This document shows positions 1-8,232 of a stretch of DNA of 23,264 bases, in pieces. The stretch lies in the IMG/VR virus record IMGVR_UViG_3300032322_001690, positions 1 to 23,264 of that record. The stretch is one strand, 5' to 3'. The notes under the pieces were generated by a model. The model was not told where the DNA came from and did no database searches. It was given only the letters and a program-made list of their open reading frames with translations. Position 1 is the stretch's first letter. Each line of letters opens with the position of its first letter. The position numbers were made by a program, and so were the translations under genes. The stretch comes from a virus.

Positions 1-134
1 AGTCCTCCCACCAGGGGGAGGGCATGACTTGTGAAATCGGTTGCGGTAGCTGGGGCGGGACGTGCATGTTTAAGGCTCTGGCTTAACTATGGATTAGTTG
101 AGGACCTTAGACTGGGCGTTGTTGATCAAGTCTC
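1..134. other. Left-edge segment upstream of the lysin gene
   Basis: I see no certain gene here. On the plus strand, one frame is open from the edge to a stop at 84-86 and contains ATG at 24 behind a purine-rich GGGGGAGG; it could be the tail of an upstream gene or a 20-codon peptide. On the minus strand, ATG at 67 opens a frame (begins MHVPPQLPQP) that runs off the edge and could be a divergent gene start. A short hairpin (CCTCCC at 4-9 with GGGAGG at 16-21) has no T tract. I find no convincing -10/-35 promoter for the lysin. Confidence 0.3.
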
Positions 135-1406
135 ATGGCCTCACTTGTCACCCCAGCTGTTGTCGAAGCGTTAAGTCCCTTACTAAAGTTCATTTACGCG
201 GGGGAAGGTGGCTATGACTCATACAATAGGGGTGTCGCTGGGGATTCTCCTGGGGCATACCCCGGTGGAGGGTTTAGTAGGCGGAGCATTGCTCAGATAA
301 TGGATCTGCAGGCGAATGAAAAAGTTTTTGCCGTGGGCGCACCGCAGTTCATTCCTAGCACTCTTGCAGAAGTTGTTAAAACCTCCGGTATTGATATAAC
401 TGAGAAGTTTACACCGGAAGTCCAAGATTGTCTTGCCGTCTGGCTCCTGATAGGGACAAAGCGTCCTGCACTCGCTGCTTATCTTTTGGGTAAGTCTGAC
501 GACTTGGATAAAGCCCACACCGCTCTAGCTATGGAATGGGCTTCGATTCCACTCCCGAGCGGCTTTGGTTACTATGACGGAGACAAAGGTGGTAACAAAG
601 CTACTCAGAAGGTGAGTGCAGTTAGGGCTGCGCTGAAGGCGGGCAGAGCAGCAATTGCAGAAGGGGGTAAGAAGGCAACGGGGGTCGCGGAGAAAAATAC
701 AAAAGTGAAGGCTGCTGTCTTATTCAAGATTACGGCAACGCAAGCCACGTTCCTGAAAAAGTCAACAGAGCCTGCAGCGGAATTGCCTGATAACCAGAAG
801 GTAGCTGTCGTATTGGGTAAGAGTTATGAAGTTGTCGAGGTTAAGGACGAAATTCCTAGAGACGCGCATCAGGAAGTTGTCCTGGGAGGGGGAGCCGGAA
901 CGTGGGTTATTTTCGCTCCTCATTGGCAGCGGACGTTTATGCAGGCTGCCGCGCCCGTAAGCGATAAGGAGATTAACTGGAAGAATTTTGAAGATAAAGT
1001 ATCCGCCCATCTCACTGTCGGTGAGGTATTGCAGTGGGATCCTCGGCGGGCACCTGTGCCTGGATCAACCGAGGAAGCCCGCATCCTCAAGACTGCTGAG
1101 CAGTATGAGCTAATGAGAAAAGAGTGGGGGCACCCTATTGGAGTCAGCTCCTTCTTCCGCCCGGAACCGATCAATCGGGAGGTCGGAGGTGTGCGCGGGA
1201 GTCACCATGTCTCCGGCTTCGCTATGGATCTGTACCCAGTTGGCGGTGGTGGTCTAGAGGAGTTCTACACATGGTCTCGCCCACGATGGACTGGCGGGCT
1301 CGGGGATGGCCGGTGGAGGGGGTTTCTACACTTTGACCTGAATGGAGGGCCGGGACACTTTGTGCCTGGTGCAGGGCGGTTGCCCGCCAGGGAGTGGAAA
1401 TATTGA
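135..1406 (+). CDS. Modular endolysin: muramidase-like + middle module + peptidase M15-like domain
   Basis: 423 residues, likely a peptidoglycan-degrading lysin that releases progeny. Residues about 15-150 look like a lysozyme/transglycosylase fold: GEGGYDSYNRG with E24 as candidate catalytic acid, then FAVGAPQFIPSTL at 65-77. Residues about 192-265 (FLKKST, LPDNQKV, GTWVIFAPHW) resemble a module I associate with cyanobacterial wall enzymes, possibly SH3-like. Residues about 280-423 match peptidase M15: FFRPEPINREVGG, then S-x-H-x-x-G-x-A-x-D with H358 and D365, and H399 in LHFD, giving a complete zinc triad. ATG at 135 is the first start after an in-frame TGA at 123; no Shine-Dalgarno is visible. 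It is the only plus-strand gene called, convergent with the holin-like gene. It could instead be a virion-associated lysin. No signal peptide is seen, so export should need a holin. Confidence 0.85.
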   Translation: MASLVTPAVVEALSPLLKFIYAGEGGYDSYNRGVAGDSPGAYPGGGFSRRSIAQIMDLQANEKVFAVGAPQFIPSTLAEVVKTSGIDITEKFTPEVQDCLAVWLLIGTKRPALAAYLLGKSDDLDKAHTALAMEWASIPLPSGFGYYDGDKGGNKATQKVSAVRAALKAGRAAIAEGGKKATGVAEKNTKVKAAVLFKITATQATFLKKSTEPAAELPDNQKVAVVLGKSYEVVEVKDEIPRDAHQEVVLGGGAGTWVIFAPHWQRTFMQAAAPVSDKEINWKNFEDKVSAHLTVGEVLQWDPRRAPVPGSTEEARILKTAEQYELMRKEWGHPIGVSSFFRPEPINREVGGVRGSHHVSGFAMDLYPVGGGGLEEFYTWSRPRWTGGLGDGRWRGFLHFDLNGGPGHFVPGAGRLPAREWKY

Positions 1407-1419
1407 TTTAGTTGCTGAA

Positions 1420-1460
1420 GGGCAGAACTTAGATAGCCGTGGGTGATCTAAGTTCTGCCT
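1420..1460. terminator. Bidirectional hairpin between convergent genes
   Basis: A perfect 14-bp inverted repeat: GGCAGAACTTAGAT at 1421-1434 and its complement at 1446-1459, with an 11-nt loop. It sits between the lysin stop (1404-1406) and the stop of the minus-strand gene (1460-1462), extended by a possible G-T pair 1420/1460. Its place between two convergent stops suggests a shared terminator. There is no T tract on either side, so termination would rest on the stem alone; a role as RNA stabiliser or protein site cannot be excluded. Confidence 0.7.
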
Positions 1461-1825
1461 CATCGGCTTGTGAGAATACCTTCGTGACGGGCAGTAACAG
1501 ACTCCAACTGACTGATTCGCGTAAAAATTTCTGAACGGAAGTCTCGGGTCTCTATTCGCATTTCCGCAAGTTCTTCACCAATATGACCGACGCTTCGACT
1601 AATACCTTCAAACGCCACAGCAGCCTTTTGCTGCTCCGCTATAAAAGCTTCAAATAGCTTGTTGTGCCTTTCGTCAGTTCGGCGTTTGTACGCGACTTCT
1701 GCTACCTTTTCTTCTCGTTTTGCTTCTGCTTGCGCTTTCAAATGATTGTCTAGCCGCTTACCCACAGCGAGAGAGATCAAACCGAAGATCCCGGCGGCAA
1801 TCGGGCTGACTAGGAGTTCAATCAC
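1460..1825 (-). CDS. Single-helix membrane protein with coiled coil; holin-like candidate
   Basis: 121 residues. An uncharged hydrophobic segment (about residues 3-21, with LLVSPIAAGIFGLISLAVG) is followed by a basic KR stretch and a long charged helix (about 25-121) with coiled-coil character and no further membrane segment. This fits a small membrane-anchored phage protein, and its place between the tail genes and the lysin fits a holin or holin partner. That role is inferred from position; I recognise no holin family motif. The start is GTG at 1825 with no Shine-Dalgarno; the frame is open further upstream but I found no better start. A 78-nt gap separates it from the preceding gene, the largest gap in the minus-strand set. 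Confidence 0.65.
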   Translation of the reverse strand: MIELLVSPIAAGIFGLISLAVGKRLDNHLKAQAEAKREEKVAEVAYKRRTDERHNKLFEAFIAEQQKAAVAFEGISRSVGHIGEELAEMRIETRDFRSEIFTRISQLESVTARHEGILTSR

Positions 1826-1903
1826 CGGGGGGATGCGGGGCTCAAAGGTTAGGTTAGCGGGGGCCGGGAGGAAGGCTTGACCCGGTGTTGGGGACAGTTG
1901 CGC

Positions 1904-2332
1904 TTATCCAGCACTTGGCAACTGGTAGGTATCCCCGAGTCCGCTGGCTATCAGGAGGGCTCCGATCTCAGACCAGTGGGCTGCGGTTAAATCGGTGGCT
2001 GCAGCGATTACATCTGCCAGCGACTGCTGCAGGGCAGTGACATTAGCGAAGCCAAACTGTGCGTTGATTAGATGTGTGACTAGCTCCAGGTTGGCCGTCA
2101 TCAGCTGCGGTGAGGCTGCTGTTTGGGTTTTAATTGCTTGGTAGGCGGCGGTTGTGATCAACCCGGTGTAGAAGGCTCGATAGCGAGCGCCGGAGTCTAC
2201 TATTTTCGGATGGACAGCCCATGCTTGGCGCATTATCCCGTCGTCTCCACGAACGGGGTTGAGGGTGATGAGGACTTCCGTTTCGGGGTCGTACTCGGGG
2301 GGAGCGGTGAGGGAAACGTGATTGATAATCAT
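1904..2332 (-). CDS. Hypothetical protein after the fibre gene
   Basis: 142 residues, not recognised. The N-terminal half has beta-like character (LTAPPEYDPETEVLITLNPVR); the second half is Ala/Leu-rich and likely helical, with no membrane segment or signal peptide. ATG at 2332 overlaps the TAA of the large fibre gene by one base (TAATG), so translation is probably coupled; no Shine-Dalgarno is seen. Its place directly behind the fibre gene suggests a fibre-associated protein such as an assembly chaperone or small tip component, but that is context only. Confidence 0.7.
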   Translation of the reverse strand: MIINHVSLTAPPEYDPETEVLITLNPVRGDDGIMRQAWAVHPKIVDSGARYRAFYTGLITTAAYQAIKTQTAASPQLMTANLELVTHLINAQFGFANVTALQQSLADVIAAATDLTAAHWSEIGALLIASGLGDTYQLPSAG

Positions 2333-5300
2333 TAGCCAAAAAAGCGATTGGATGGCAAGGAGCCTAGCACTTGAGTACCGTTATTTACGTCAATGCCTTT
2401 GTAAAAAGCGCTAATTTTGAGGTTAGCGGCGTTGTTATAGGCAAAGTCGTAGGATACTTGTGAACCTCCTGGGGTCGATGTCAAGGTTACGTTTGACGTT
2501 AAAAGCGCTCCGCTTGTGGCCATCTGCCATAGGGAATTATTGTAAGACGGCTCTCTGGCTATTTTTAGTCCCTCTTGGACTATAAGACCGACGCAAGGTT
2601 GGTCTGTTACATTCGAGATCGAATAACTGTAGTTTCCGAATGCTCCGGCGATCCCATAATGTTTATTTGGATTTGTAAAACCGCTAAACCAGGACGCATA
2701 GCCGCCCGTGATAAGGGTTGAACCGAAAGCGAGGTTGCCGATAAATCCGCTCATTGCCGCCCCCCGTGTACCGTTAGTGGCCGATCGGTTTGCTACCAGT
2801 CCGTAATTGCCGTTGTCGTCCAGAATATGGATGCAGTTTGTGTCGAAATTTTTGTCGGTACTGCCTACACTGTCAGGATTATTACCAAAATACGCAGTAA
2901 AGCCGACCCTTAGAGTGCGTGACGCACTACCTGCGGAGGAACTGATGTAAAACTGGCTGTTGAGTAATCCGAGAGCGTTGGTGACTGTAATGCCTTTCGC
3001 TATCGCTTTGGGCAGGCTTGCAGTGGTTAAGCTGGTATTTCCAAGAAAATAAATGCCGCCTGAGTACACTTCAGCGTCACCAGCAACCCAAACATTACAA
3101 GATCGAGTATCACTTTGCACGGATGGGCTTTTGGCGCCAAACACTATATCGCGTAGGTACAGCGTCCCCTTTCCGACTAAAATGTTAAGGTCAGACCAGA
3201 AACCGTAAACAGTGAAACCACTTGACACAGCGCCGTCAAAGTAGTTGTCAACAAAGTTCGCCAGGCTGACTCCTGGTGTCCTGTACGATCGCGAGGCCGC
3301 AGAGTAAATGGGGTCTGAGGGGAAATTGGTGGTATCAGCCAAGGTGGCCGAAGCGGATAACCAACAAACTGCGCGTACCGTACCACCGTAGGGAAGATTA
3401 AGCACGAAAGGGACCGCTACACCGCTTACAAATTGCTGAAAAGTAGACAACGAGAGGCTAATCCCTGTAGCGAAGCACGGCACAAGGAACGGACTCCGAG
3501 CGTCATGCAGAGCTTTTACATCTGTTGTTGGCTTAGTGTTTGCAGATGTGTAGCTTGCAACCACGGCTGTTTCTGAAAACCTAGCAGTAGCTCCTACTAC
3601 ATCAGCCTTATGGCCAAATGCCGCAGGGCTATTCCAATAAGGGCCGTTAGCCAATTGGTATCTTACCGTCTCCTCTGGGCTAAAAACTGCATTTGCATAG
3701 GCGACGGCGACCGCAAACGTAACCGCAGTTGCTCCCGTTAGAGGTGGTGCGTCAAATACTTCCGCGGTTGACCTAACTGGGTTGAGCGTCAACGTAGCCG
3801 AAGTCCCGTCAAAATTAAAAGTCTGCCCTGCTGCTGTTGCGCTATCGGGGACAACGTAAAGAGTAACGACTCCAGTTCTGCGGGTGAGCACCCCTGCATT
3901 TCGCGCCCAATAGTTCAAACCCTTGAGCGTGACCACCTCCGGGGTTGCGTCAATGTTCGCGTCCAGGGCAGCATCGTTTGCTCCTGCAATCGTGTTGGAT
4001 GACCGCAATGCAGCCGCGTTGGCCAGCTTGACCGGCCCGAGTGCAGTGGTACTACCGGGGTTGACTGATGGCAGCAACAGTGTTGATACCCCGCTGAGAT
4101 CCCAAACACCAGAGCCCACCAGCCCGTTTATGCTAATATCCCTAAAAGAGCTTGTTGCGGAATCCGTCTCGCCGCCAGCGATGTCCCCAGACAGAGTGAC
4201 ATCACCGGTTTCTGCCTCGGAAAGGCCGTAGTTTGTGACCTCTTGACCGTCTTCGTTGCAACCTCTGACAACAACACGCCCGCCTCCTCCGGTCGTGAAA
4301 TAAAGGCTGAACTGATTTGACGGCGAAAGCGTTTTCTGTGCTGACGGCAAACCGGTTGAATAGTTGCCGCGTCCGGCACCGACGTCGAAAGTGAAATTCG
4401 ACAATGTGATTGTTGTGGGTCGCCTCAGTTCAACAGCCCAGCGGGCGCGGCCAGAGGCGGCCCCACCTGACGGCGCAGTGGGGAAATCGGTGGCGCTCGC
4501 CGGATTCAGCCGCCGGGAAGCTGCCGCCCTCGGGGTGAGAGCCGCCCAGGCATCCGTGTCGGTGAAGCCCAAAGCCCGTAGGAAGGCGTAGAGGCCGAGG
4601 ACATCGGAACCTGAGCGGTATTGGTCTCGGACGGTTCCTGAATTGGTGAAAATCGTGGACCAGTTAATGCCGCAGGCAGTTGTTGCGTCGTTGGGGTCGG
4701 TGTCAGTGTTGTAAACGACCTGCGGAGCTTCGTTGAAGTCGCGCTCTGCCGGGTTGTACGCCTCCGGCATGTGGACATAGACCTCATCCCAGTCGGCGGC
4801 GGGAGGTGCCGCCTCAACAGCGTAAACATCTCTAACAGAGATCCAGTGCTTGTTGAGTGCTTTGACGGTGGTGCCTTTGCGGTAGAACTCCCCAACAACG
4901 TAATTCCGGCTGGGACAACCGCGCCGCAGTGTTATACGTGCCCCGCCGGTAATCTTTACGGAAGTGGTTACAGCGACGACCTCTTCACCATTCACCGCTA
5001 GGGCTCGCGTGATGCCGCCGCCCGAAACGCCAAGCGACGTTTGTAGGATTGCGGAGCGAACCGGGGTACGGCTGCCAGCAGATGTGCTGAGTTCAAGTGA
5101 GGCAGAGCGCTCAGATAGTGTTCTACTGTCAACGACACGGCGGATGTAGACCTGTTTACCGATCGCCTTGCTGACGCCAGAGGCGACAGGGACTGCGGCA
5201 TTGGTGCCTGATTGGGATAATGCCGCCGTGATGTTGATTATTGTAGGGGCACCCGAGGCCCAGGCAGATGCTGTTACAAGTGCCCTCCAATCATCACCAT

Positions 5301-6894
5301 CAGAGTTTTCAACCCAGACATAAGTCGCGCTCGGGAGAGAGTATTGGTCTTTCGCTAGGATTTGGGGGGTGGTGCCGGCAGCGTCAGCCGCGAGTCCCTG
5401 GACCAGCGTGATTGTCGAAGCGGTGTGCGCAGCGACCACGCCCAACGCGATGCGGCGAATGGCCGGTACTTTGTCGATTGGGTTTAGCGGTACGCTGATG
5501 CGATCCACCACCCAGCTTTTATCTTGAGGGAAGGAATTGCGGCGATAGCCGGTCGCGAGCGCGGCACAGGAACCAAAAGTGAAATTGCCGTTAGAGCTAA
5601 CGATTTCCCCGCCTAGGTCGGCACGGGCTCTTGCTGTGTGCCCAACGCCAAAGACGGAGACTTCACTGACAAAGGCGTCGTTTATCACCAGTAGGTGGTG
5701 ATGTGCCCGAGTGGGCTTGATGCGGCGGCTGTTGGGATCTGCGTTGATGTATGCCTGATAGGTGCTAGGTGTAACCCATGCGCCCCCTGCATAGATCTGC
5801 AGGCTGTTGAGATCAGTCTGCAGGCTGACACCAGTGAACTGCGCGGTGACGGAGGATTTTAGACCCCCGAGGTTGTCCCCATTGATGAAAAGGCCGCCCA
5901 TGCCCCAGTCGGAGCGCAGACTGATGCGTTCGGGATAGGCGGACGCGCCCTTTGTTGTGTCCCACGCGATTGTTGGTGTGTCAGCGAATGGGCCGACTAC
6001 TTGGTATTCTGAGGTGCGGGCTGCTAACAGCGCACTCGACAGGTTGGCGCTGCTCCCCAGTGAAGTCTGTACCTTGGTGTAGAAACCGTTGAGATGCGCC
6101 TGCGACGGGTAGCCGAGGGCAAATAGTAAGTGTAGGGATTGGTTCTGGTTGGGAGGATCGCGGAAAGTAAAATCAACTGCGTGGACGTCGGGTGTCAGAT
6201 ATAGGGCACAGCGGATATTGCTCCAGTCACTTGCGATGTCTGCAGGAGTGGGCGCCCATTGCGGAACAAGGGTTGTCTTGCGCAGATCCTCGCCGCAGAA
6301 TGCTGCACCACGGGGCAAGATAACACCACCTAGGGTGTCATCGTTGAACTTAATCAGTTCCTGCCATGTAGGAATCTTGCCATCCGCCCATGTAGTCAGC
6401 GAGACCGCGCTGGCGTGACTACCGGGGTGGTTGTAAAGAGGCTGTGGGCCTGCCCCCATGTGAATGATGACACAATCTCGATGGGCTCGGGCGTCAGAGT
6501 ATGTGTACCAATTGAGAGAAGTGATTATGGCCGCTTCCAAAACCGCCCGATTCAGTGTTTTGAACGGAGCATGCTTGGAGTAACCGCACTCAAGCCGCTG
6601 GTTTCGCAGCCTTTTAAGCTTTTGGGCGATTATCTCTTCAGCCGTCCCTGAAGCTTCGTAGGTGTTAAAATCACCTGTTACAAATGTATCTCGCCCAATA
6701 TCAAAGTCGACATAGAGTTGAAAAGGTGCTGTTAAAGGGTCCGTAGACTCAGACCCACCGTCTGCGATATTAGCGCCGCCAATCAGCTGCCGGAGCGCGG
6801 AGACCATGGCCCTCCACTGGGCCAGGGTGTTGGCAGCGGGAGTGTTGGTCTCGCCTAGCCAACCGGTGCGTCCACCGGGAACGATCTTGGGCAT
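2332..6894 (-). CDS. Very large tail fibre/spike protein (1520 aa)
   Basis: 1520 residues, likely the main receptor-binding fibre or spike. The N-terminal part carries FQLYVDFDIGRDTFVTGD, RLECGYSKHAPFKTLNRA and TTWADGKIPTWQELIKFNDD, motifs I associate from memory with large structural proteins of cyanophages. Around residues 400-480, GGEIVSSNGNFTFGSCA and neighbouring Gly/Ser/Asn-rich repeats suggest a beta-helix. The middle (near LGPVKLANAAALRS) resembles fibre spacers, and the C-terminal 400 residues are Gly/Asn/Ser-rich beta. No enzyme motif is evident and no C-terminal self-cleaving chaperone is recognised. ATG at 6894 follows the previous stop by 22 nt; an AGGGA lies about 13 nt upstream, farther than usual. 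An ATG at 6905 is out of frame. No frameshift is visible over the full length. Confidence 0.8.
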   Translation of the reverse strand: MPKIVPGGRTGWLGETNTPAANTLAQWRAMVSALRQLIGGANIADGGSESTDPLTAPFQLYVDFDIGRDTFVTGDFNTYEASGTAEEIIAQKLKRLRNQRLECGYSKHAPFKTLNRAVLEAAIITSLNWYTYSDARAHRDCVIIHMGAGPQPLYNHPGSHASAVSLTTWADGKIPTWQELIKFNDDTLGGVILPRGAAFCGEDLRKTTLVPQWAPTPADIASDWSNIRCALYLTPDVHAVDFTFRDPPNQNQSLHLLFALGYPSQAHLNGFYTKVQTSLGSSANLSSALLAARTSEYQVVGPFADTPTIAWDTTKGASAYPERISLRSDWGMGGLFINGDNLGGLKSSVTAQFTGVSLQTDLNSLQIYAGGAWVTPSTYQAYINADPNSRRIKPTRAHHHLLVINDAFVSEVSVFGVGHTARARADLGGEIVSSNGNFTFGSCAALATGYRRNSFPQDKSWVVDRISVPLNPIDKVPAIRRIALGVVAAHTASTITLVQGLAADAAGTTPQILAKDQYSLPSATYVWVENSDGDDWRALVTASAWASGAPTIINITAALSQSGTNAAVPVASGVSKAIGKQVYIRRVVDSRTLSERSASLELSTSAGSRTPVRSAILQTSLGVSGGGITRALAVNGEEVVAVTTSVKITGGARITLRRGCPSRNYVVGEFYRKGTTVKALNKHWISVRDVYAVEAAPPAADWDEVYVHMPEAYNPAERDFNEAPQVVYNTDTDPNDATTACGINWSTIFTNSGTVRDQYRSGSDVLGLYAFLRALGFTDTDAWAALTPRAAASRRLNPASATDFPTAPSGGAASGRARWAVELRRPTTITLSNFTFDVGAGRGNYSTGLPSAQKTLSPSNQFSLYFTTGGGGRVVVRGCNEDGQEVTNYGLSEAETGDVTLSGDIAGGETDSATSSFRDISINGLVGSGVWDLSGVSTLLLPSVNPGSTTALGPVKLANAAALRSSNTIAGANDAALDANIDATPEVVTLKGLNYWARNAGVLTRRTGVVTLYVVPDSATAAGQTFNFDGTSATLTLNPVRSTAEVFDAPPLTGATAVTFAVAVAYANAVFSPEETVRYQLANGPYWNSPAAFGHKADVVGATARFSETAVVASYTSANTKPTTDVKALHDARSPFLVPCFATGISLSLSTFQQFVSGVAVPFVLNLPYGGTVRAVCWLSASATLADTTNFPSDPIYSAASRSYRTPGVSLANFVDNYFDGAVSSGFTVYGFWSDLNILVGKGTLYLRDIVFGAKSPSVQSDTRSCNVWVAGDAEVYSGGIYFLGNTSLTTASLPKAIAKGITVTNALGLLNSQFYISSSAGSASRTLRVGFTAYFGNNPDSVGSTDKNFDTNCIHILDDNGNYGLVANRSATNGTRGAAMSGFIGNLAFGSTLITGGYASWFSGFTNPNKHYGIAGAFGNYSYSISNVTDQPCVGLIVQEGLKIAREPSYNNSLWQMATSGALLTSNVTLTSTPGGSQVSYDFAYNNAANLKISAFYKGIDVNNGTQVLGSLPSNRFFG

Positions 6895-6916
6895 ACTTAG
6901 GCATTCTGTCCCTAAA

Positions 6917-7795
6917 TCATACCCCCACCTTCAAGCGGACTGTACCTGTAGTGATGAATCGAGCGGAGCCTTCGATAAAGTCGGGAGCTGCTGTTTGGAT
7001 GGATGTACCTACAATTAGTAGCGGAACTTGATAGTAACAATCTCCGGGTAGAAGGTCTGTGCGAGGGTTCGCTACTCTATCAGCTATCATCCAGAAACGA
7101 CCTTCGGCGATGCAGCCACGCTCAACCATTAGGAGTAGGTTTAAGAGCATGGTTGAGTCGGCGTAATTTGTCTTAGTTCGTCTATCAATGAAGAAGTTGA
7201 GATCACCTCCGCCGGTAATTAGTGTCTTGAGGCTCTCCCCAAATCTTGCCCCGAGACCTGTTTGATCAACACTGGCCGCCTCGGTGTTAAGAGTCCACCT
7301 CTGCATGTCACAGACAATGAGCCAGTCACACTCAGCTGGGGTAATAGTTAAAGTGCCGAAATCTACAGAGGCTAAACTGATACGGCCTGTTGTGTCGCCG
7401 TTCAGACCGGCAGCGCGAGTGTTATAGAAGCTTACGCGGTTAAGCTGGTCAACACCAACATAGACATCGGCTGATGTCTGAATGGTGTAACTCGGCCAGA
7501 AGCTGGTAGGGAGTTGTGAAGGGAAGAACGTTGTATTATTTGCCCAAGAGGGGTGTCTAAATAGCGTCGTTCCGGGGTATAAGCCCATACCGCCAGGACA
7601 AAGAGGTATCCCGTCTGGGCCAAAAAATGGAATGCCGCTCTCGGAGAAAATCGTCACCTTGTCCCCCGGCCATAGGGTGGAAGGTCCTAACTGGATGACG
7701 GAGGCTGTTGCCGACAGGCCGGAGAACGTTACCTGTACGGGGTCTGGTGTTTCGCGGCGGAGTTCTAGGGAACCTCCACTACCTAAAACAGGCAT
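6917..7795 (-). CDS. Tail protein with C-terminal tail-tube-like domain
   Basis: 292 residues. Residues 1-160 are unrecognised and beta-rich. Residues 165-292 line up by eye with the preceding 131-residue tube-like protein: WTLN at 167-170, VD at 176-177, LG at 181-182, L-x-TL at 189-192, then GGGDLNFFIDRR at 195-206. The end (ARFITTGTVRLKVGV) is also typical of tube-fold proteins, so I call it a distal or minor tail protein. ATG at 7795 directly abuts the preceding TAA (TAAATG), with a weak GAGG ten nt upstream. It lies after the tip gene and before the fibre, suggesting a tip or fibre-attachment ring. Confidence 0.7.
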   Translation of the reverse strand: MPVLGSGGSLELRRETPDPVQVTFSGLSATASVIQLGPSTLWPGDKVTIFSESGIPFFGPDGIPLCPGGMGLYPGTTLFRHPSWANNTTFFPSQLPTSFWPSYTIQTSADVYVGVDQLNRVSFYNTRAAGLNGDTTGRISLASVDFGTLTITPAECDWLIVCDMQRWTLNTEAASVDQTGLGARFGESLKTLITGGGDLNFFIDRRTKTNYADSTMLLNLLLMVERGCIAEGRFWMIADRVANPRTDLLPGDCYYQVPLLIVGTSIQTAAPDFIEGSARFITTGTVRLKVGV

Positions 7796-8191
7796 TTAGA
7801 ACGAGCCTCGGGCCTTGCCTTGGATGGTGAAATTAAATGTCGTAGCCATAGCTTCACCAGTGTTCATGGGCACCGACATACTGTCGATAACACAGTCAGT
7901 ATCAATGACGCCATTGAGGTCCGTGTAGAAGACAAAACCTATACCCGTGACTTCTCTGGAGTCACTTAGGATCCGGTTGAACAGGTTAGAATGCTGAATG
8001 ATCGTGGGATCGTACAGGACGATAGCTGTTCCTGTTACGCCACGAAGTGTCTGTAGATATTCGCGGTCATACACACCCAAAGGCGTAATATCCACTTTGT
8101 CTCGCTGCACATTCAATGTCCAGCCTTTGCAACGTCCTACAGCGACGTTTTCGTACGTGAATGCACCATCACTTCCGGTAGGGACCGCCAC
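7796..8191 (-). CDS. Tail-tube-like protein downstream of the tip gene
   Basis: 131 residues. PTGSDGAFTYENVAVGR followed by KGWTLNVQRDKVDIT (22-36) and the R-x-x-x-G-x-x-x-LYDP pattern to residue 62 is the signature arrangement of phage tail tube proteins. It lies after the J-like gene rather than ahead of the tape measure, and a larger major tail protein exists at 20423-21451, so this is probably a distal tube, tip ring or minor tail component. Start is GTG at 8191: the frame closes with TAA two codons earlier (near 8197-8199), so it is the only option; no Shine-Dalgarno. A 41-nt gap precedes it. Confidence 0.8.
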   Translation of the reverse strand: MAVPTGSDGAFTYENVAVGRCKGWTLNVQRDKVDITPLGVYDREYLQTLRGVTGTAIVLYDPTIIQHSNLFNRILSDSREVTGIGFVFYTDLNGVIDTDCVIDSMSVPMNTGEAMATTFNFTIQGKARGSF

Positions 8192-8232
8192 TTTGGTTTA
8201 CGTTGCCGCTGTAGGTCAGTCTACCTAGCACT

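Noticed and set aside
1-21. CCTCCC/GGGAGG hairpin as a terminator of an upstream gene
   Set aside because: Six pairs, no T tract, and the upstream gene is outside the window, so its role cannot be judged.
1826-1903. CCGGG...CCCGG inverted repeat in the 78-nt gap before the holin-like gene
   Set aside because: Five pairs with a 12-nt loop in a GC-rich stretch; no T tract. I see no other signal in the gap.
3923-5149. Plus-strand open frames opposite the large fibre gene
   Set aside because: They lie wholly inside the 1520-residue gene on the other strand, have no ribosome sites and show biased low-complexity translations; shadows of the real frame.
8211-8228. Small hairpin (TAGGT/ACCTA) between two tail genes
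   Set aside because: Only five pairs with a six-base loop and no T tract; too weak to call a terminator.
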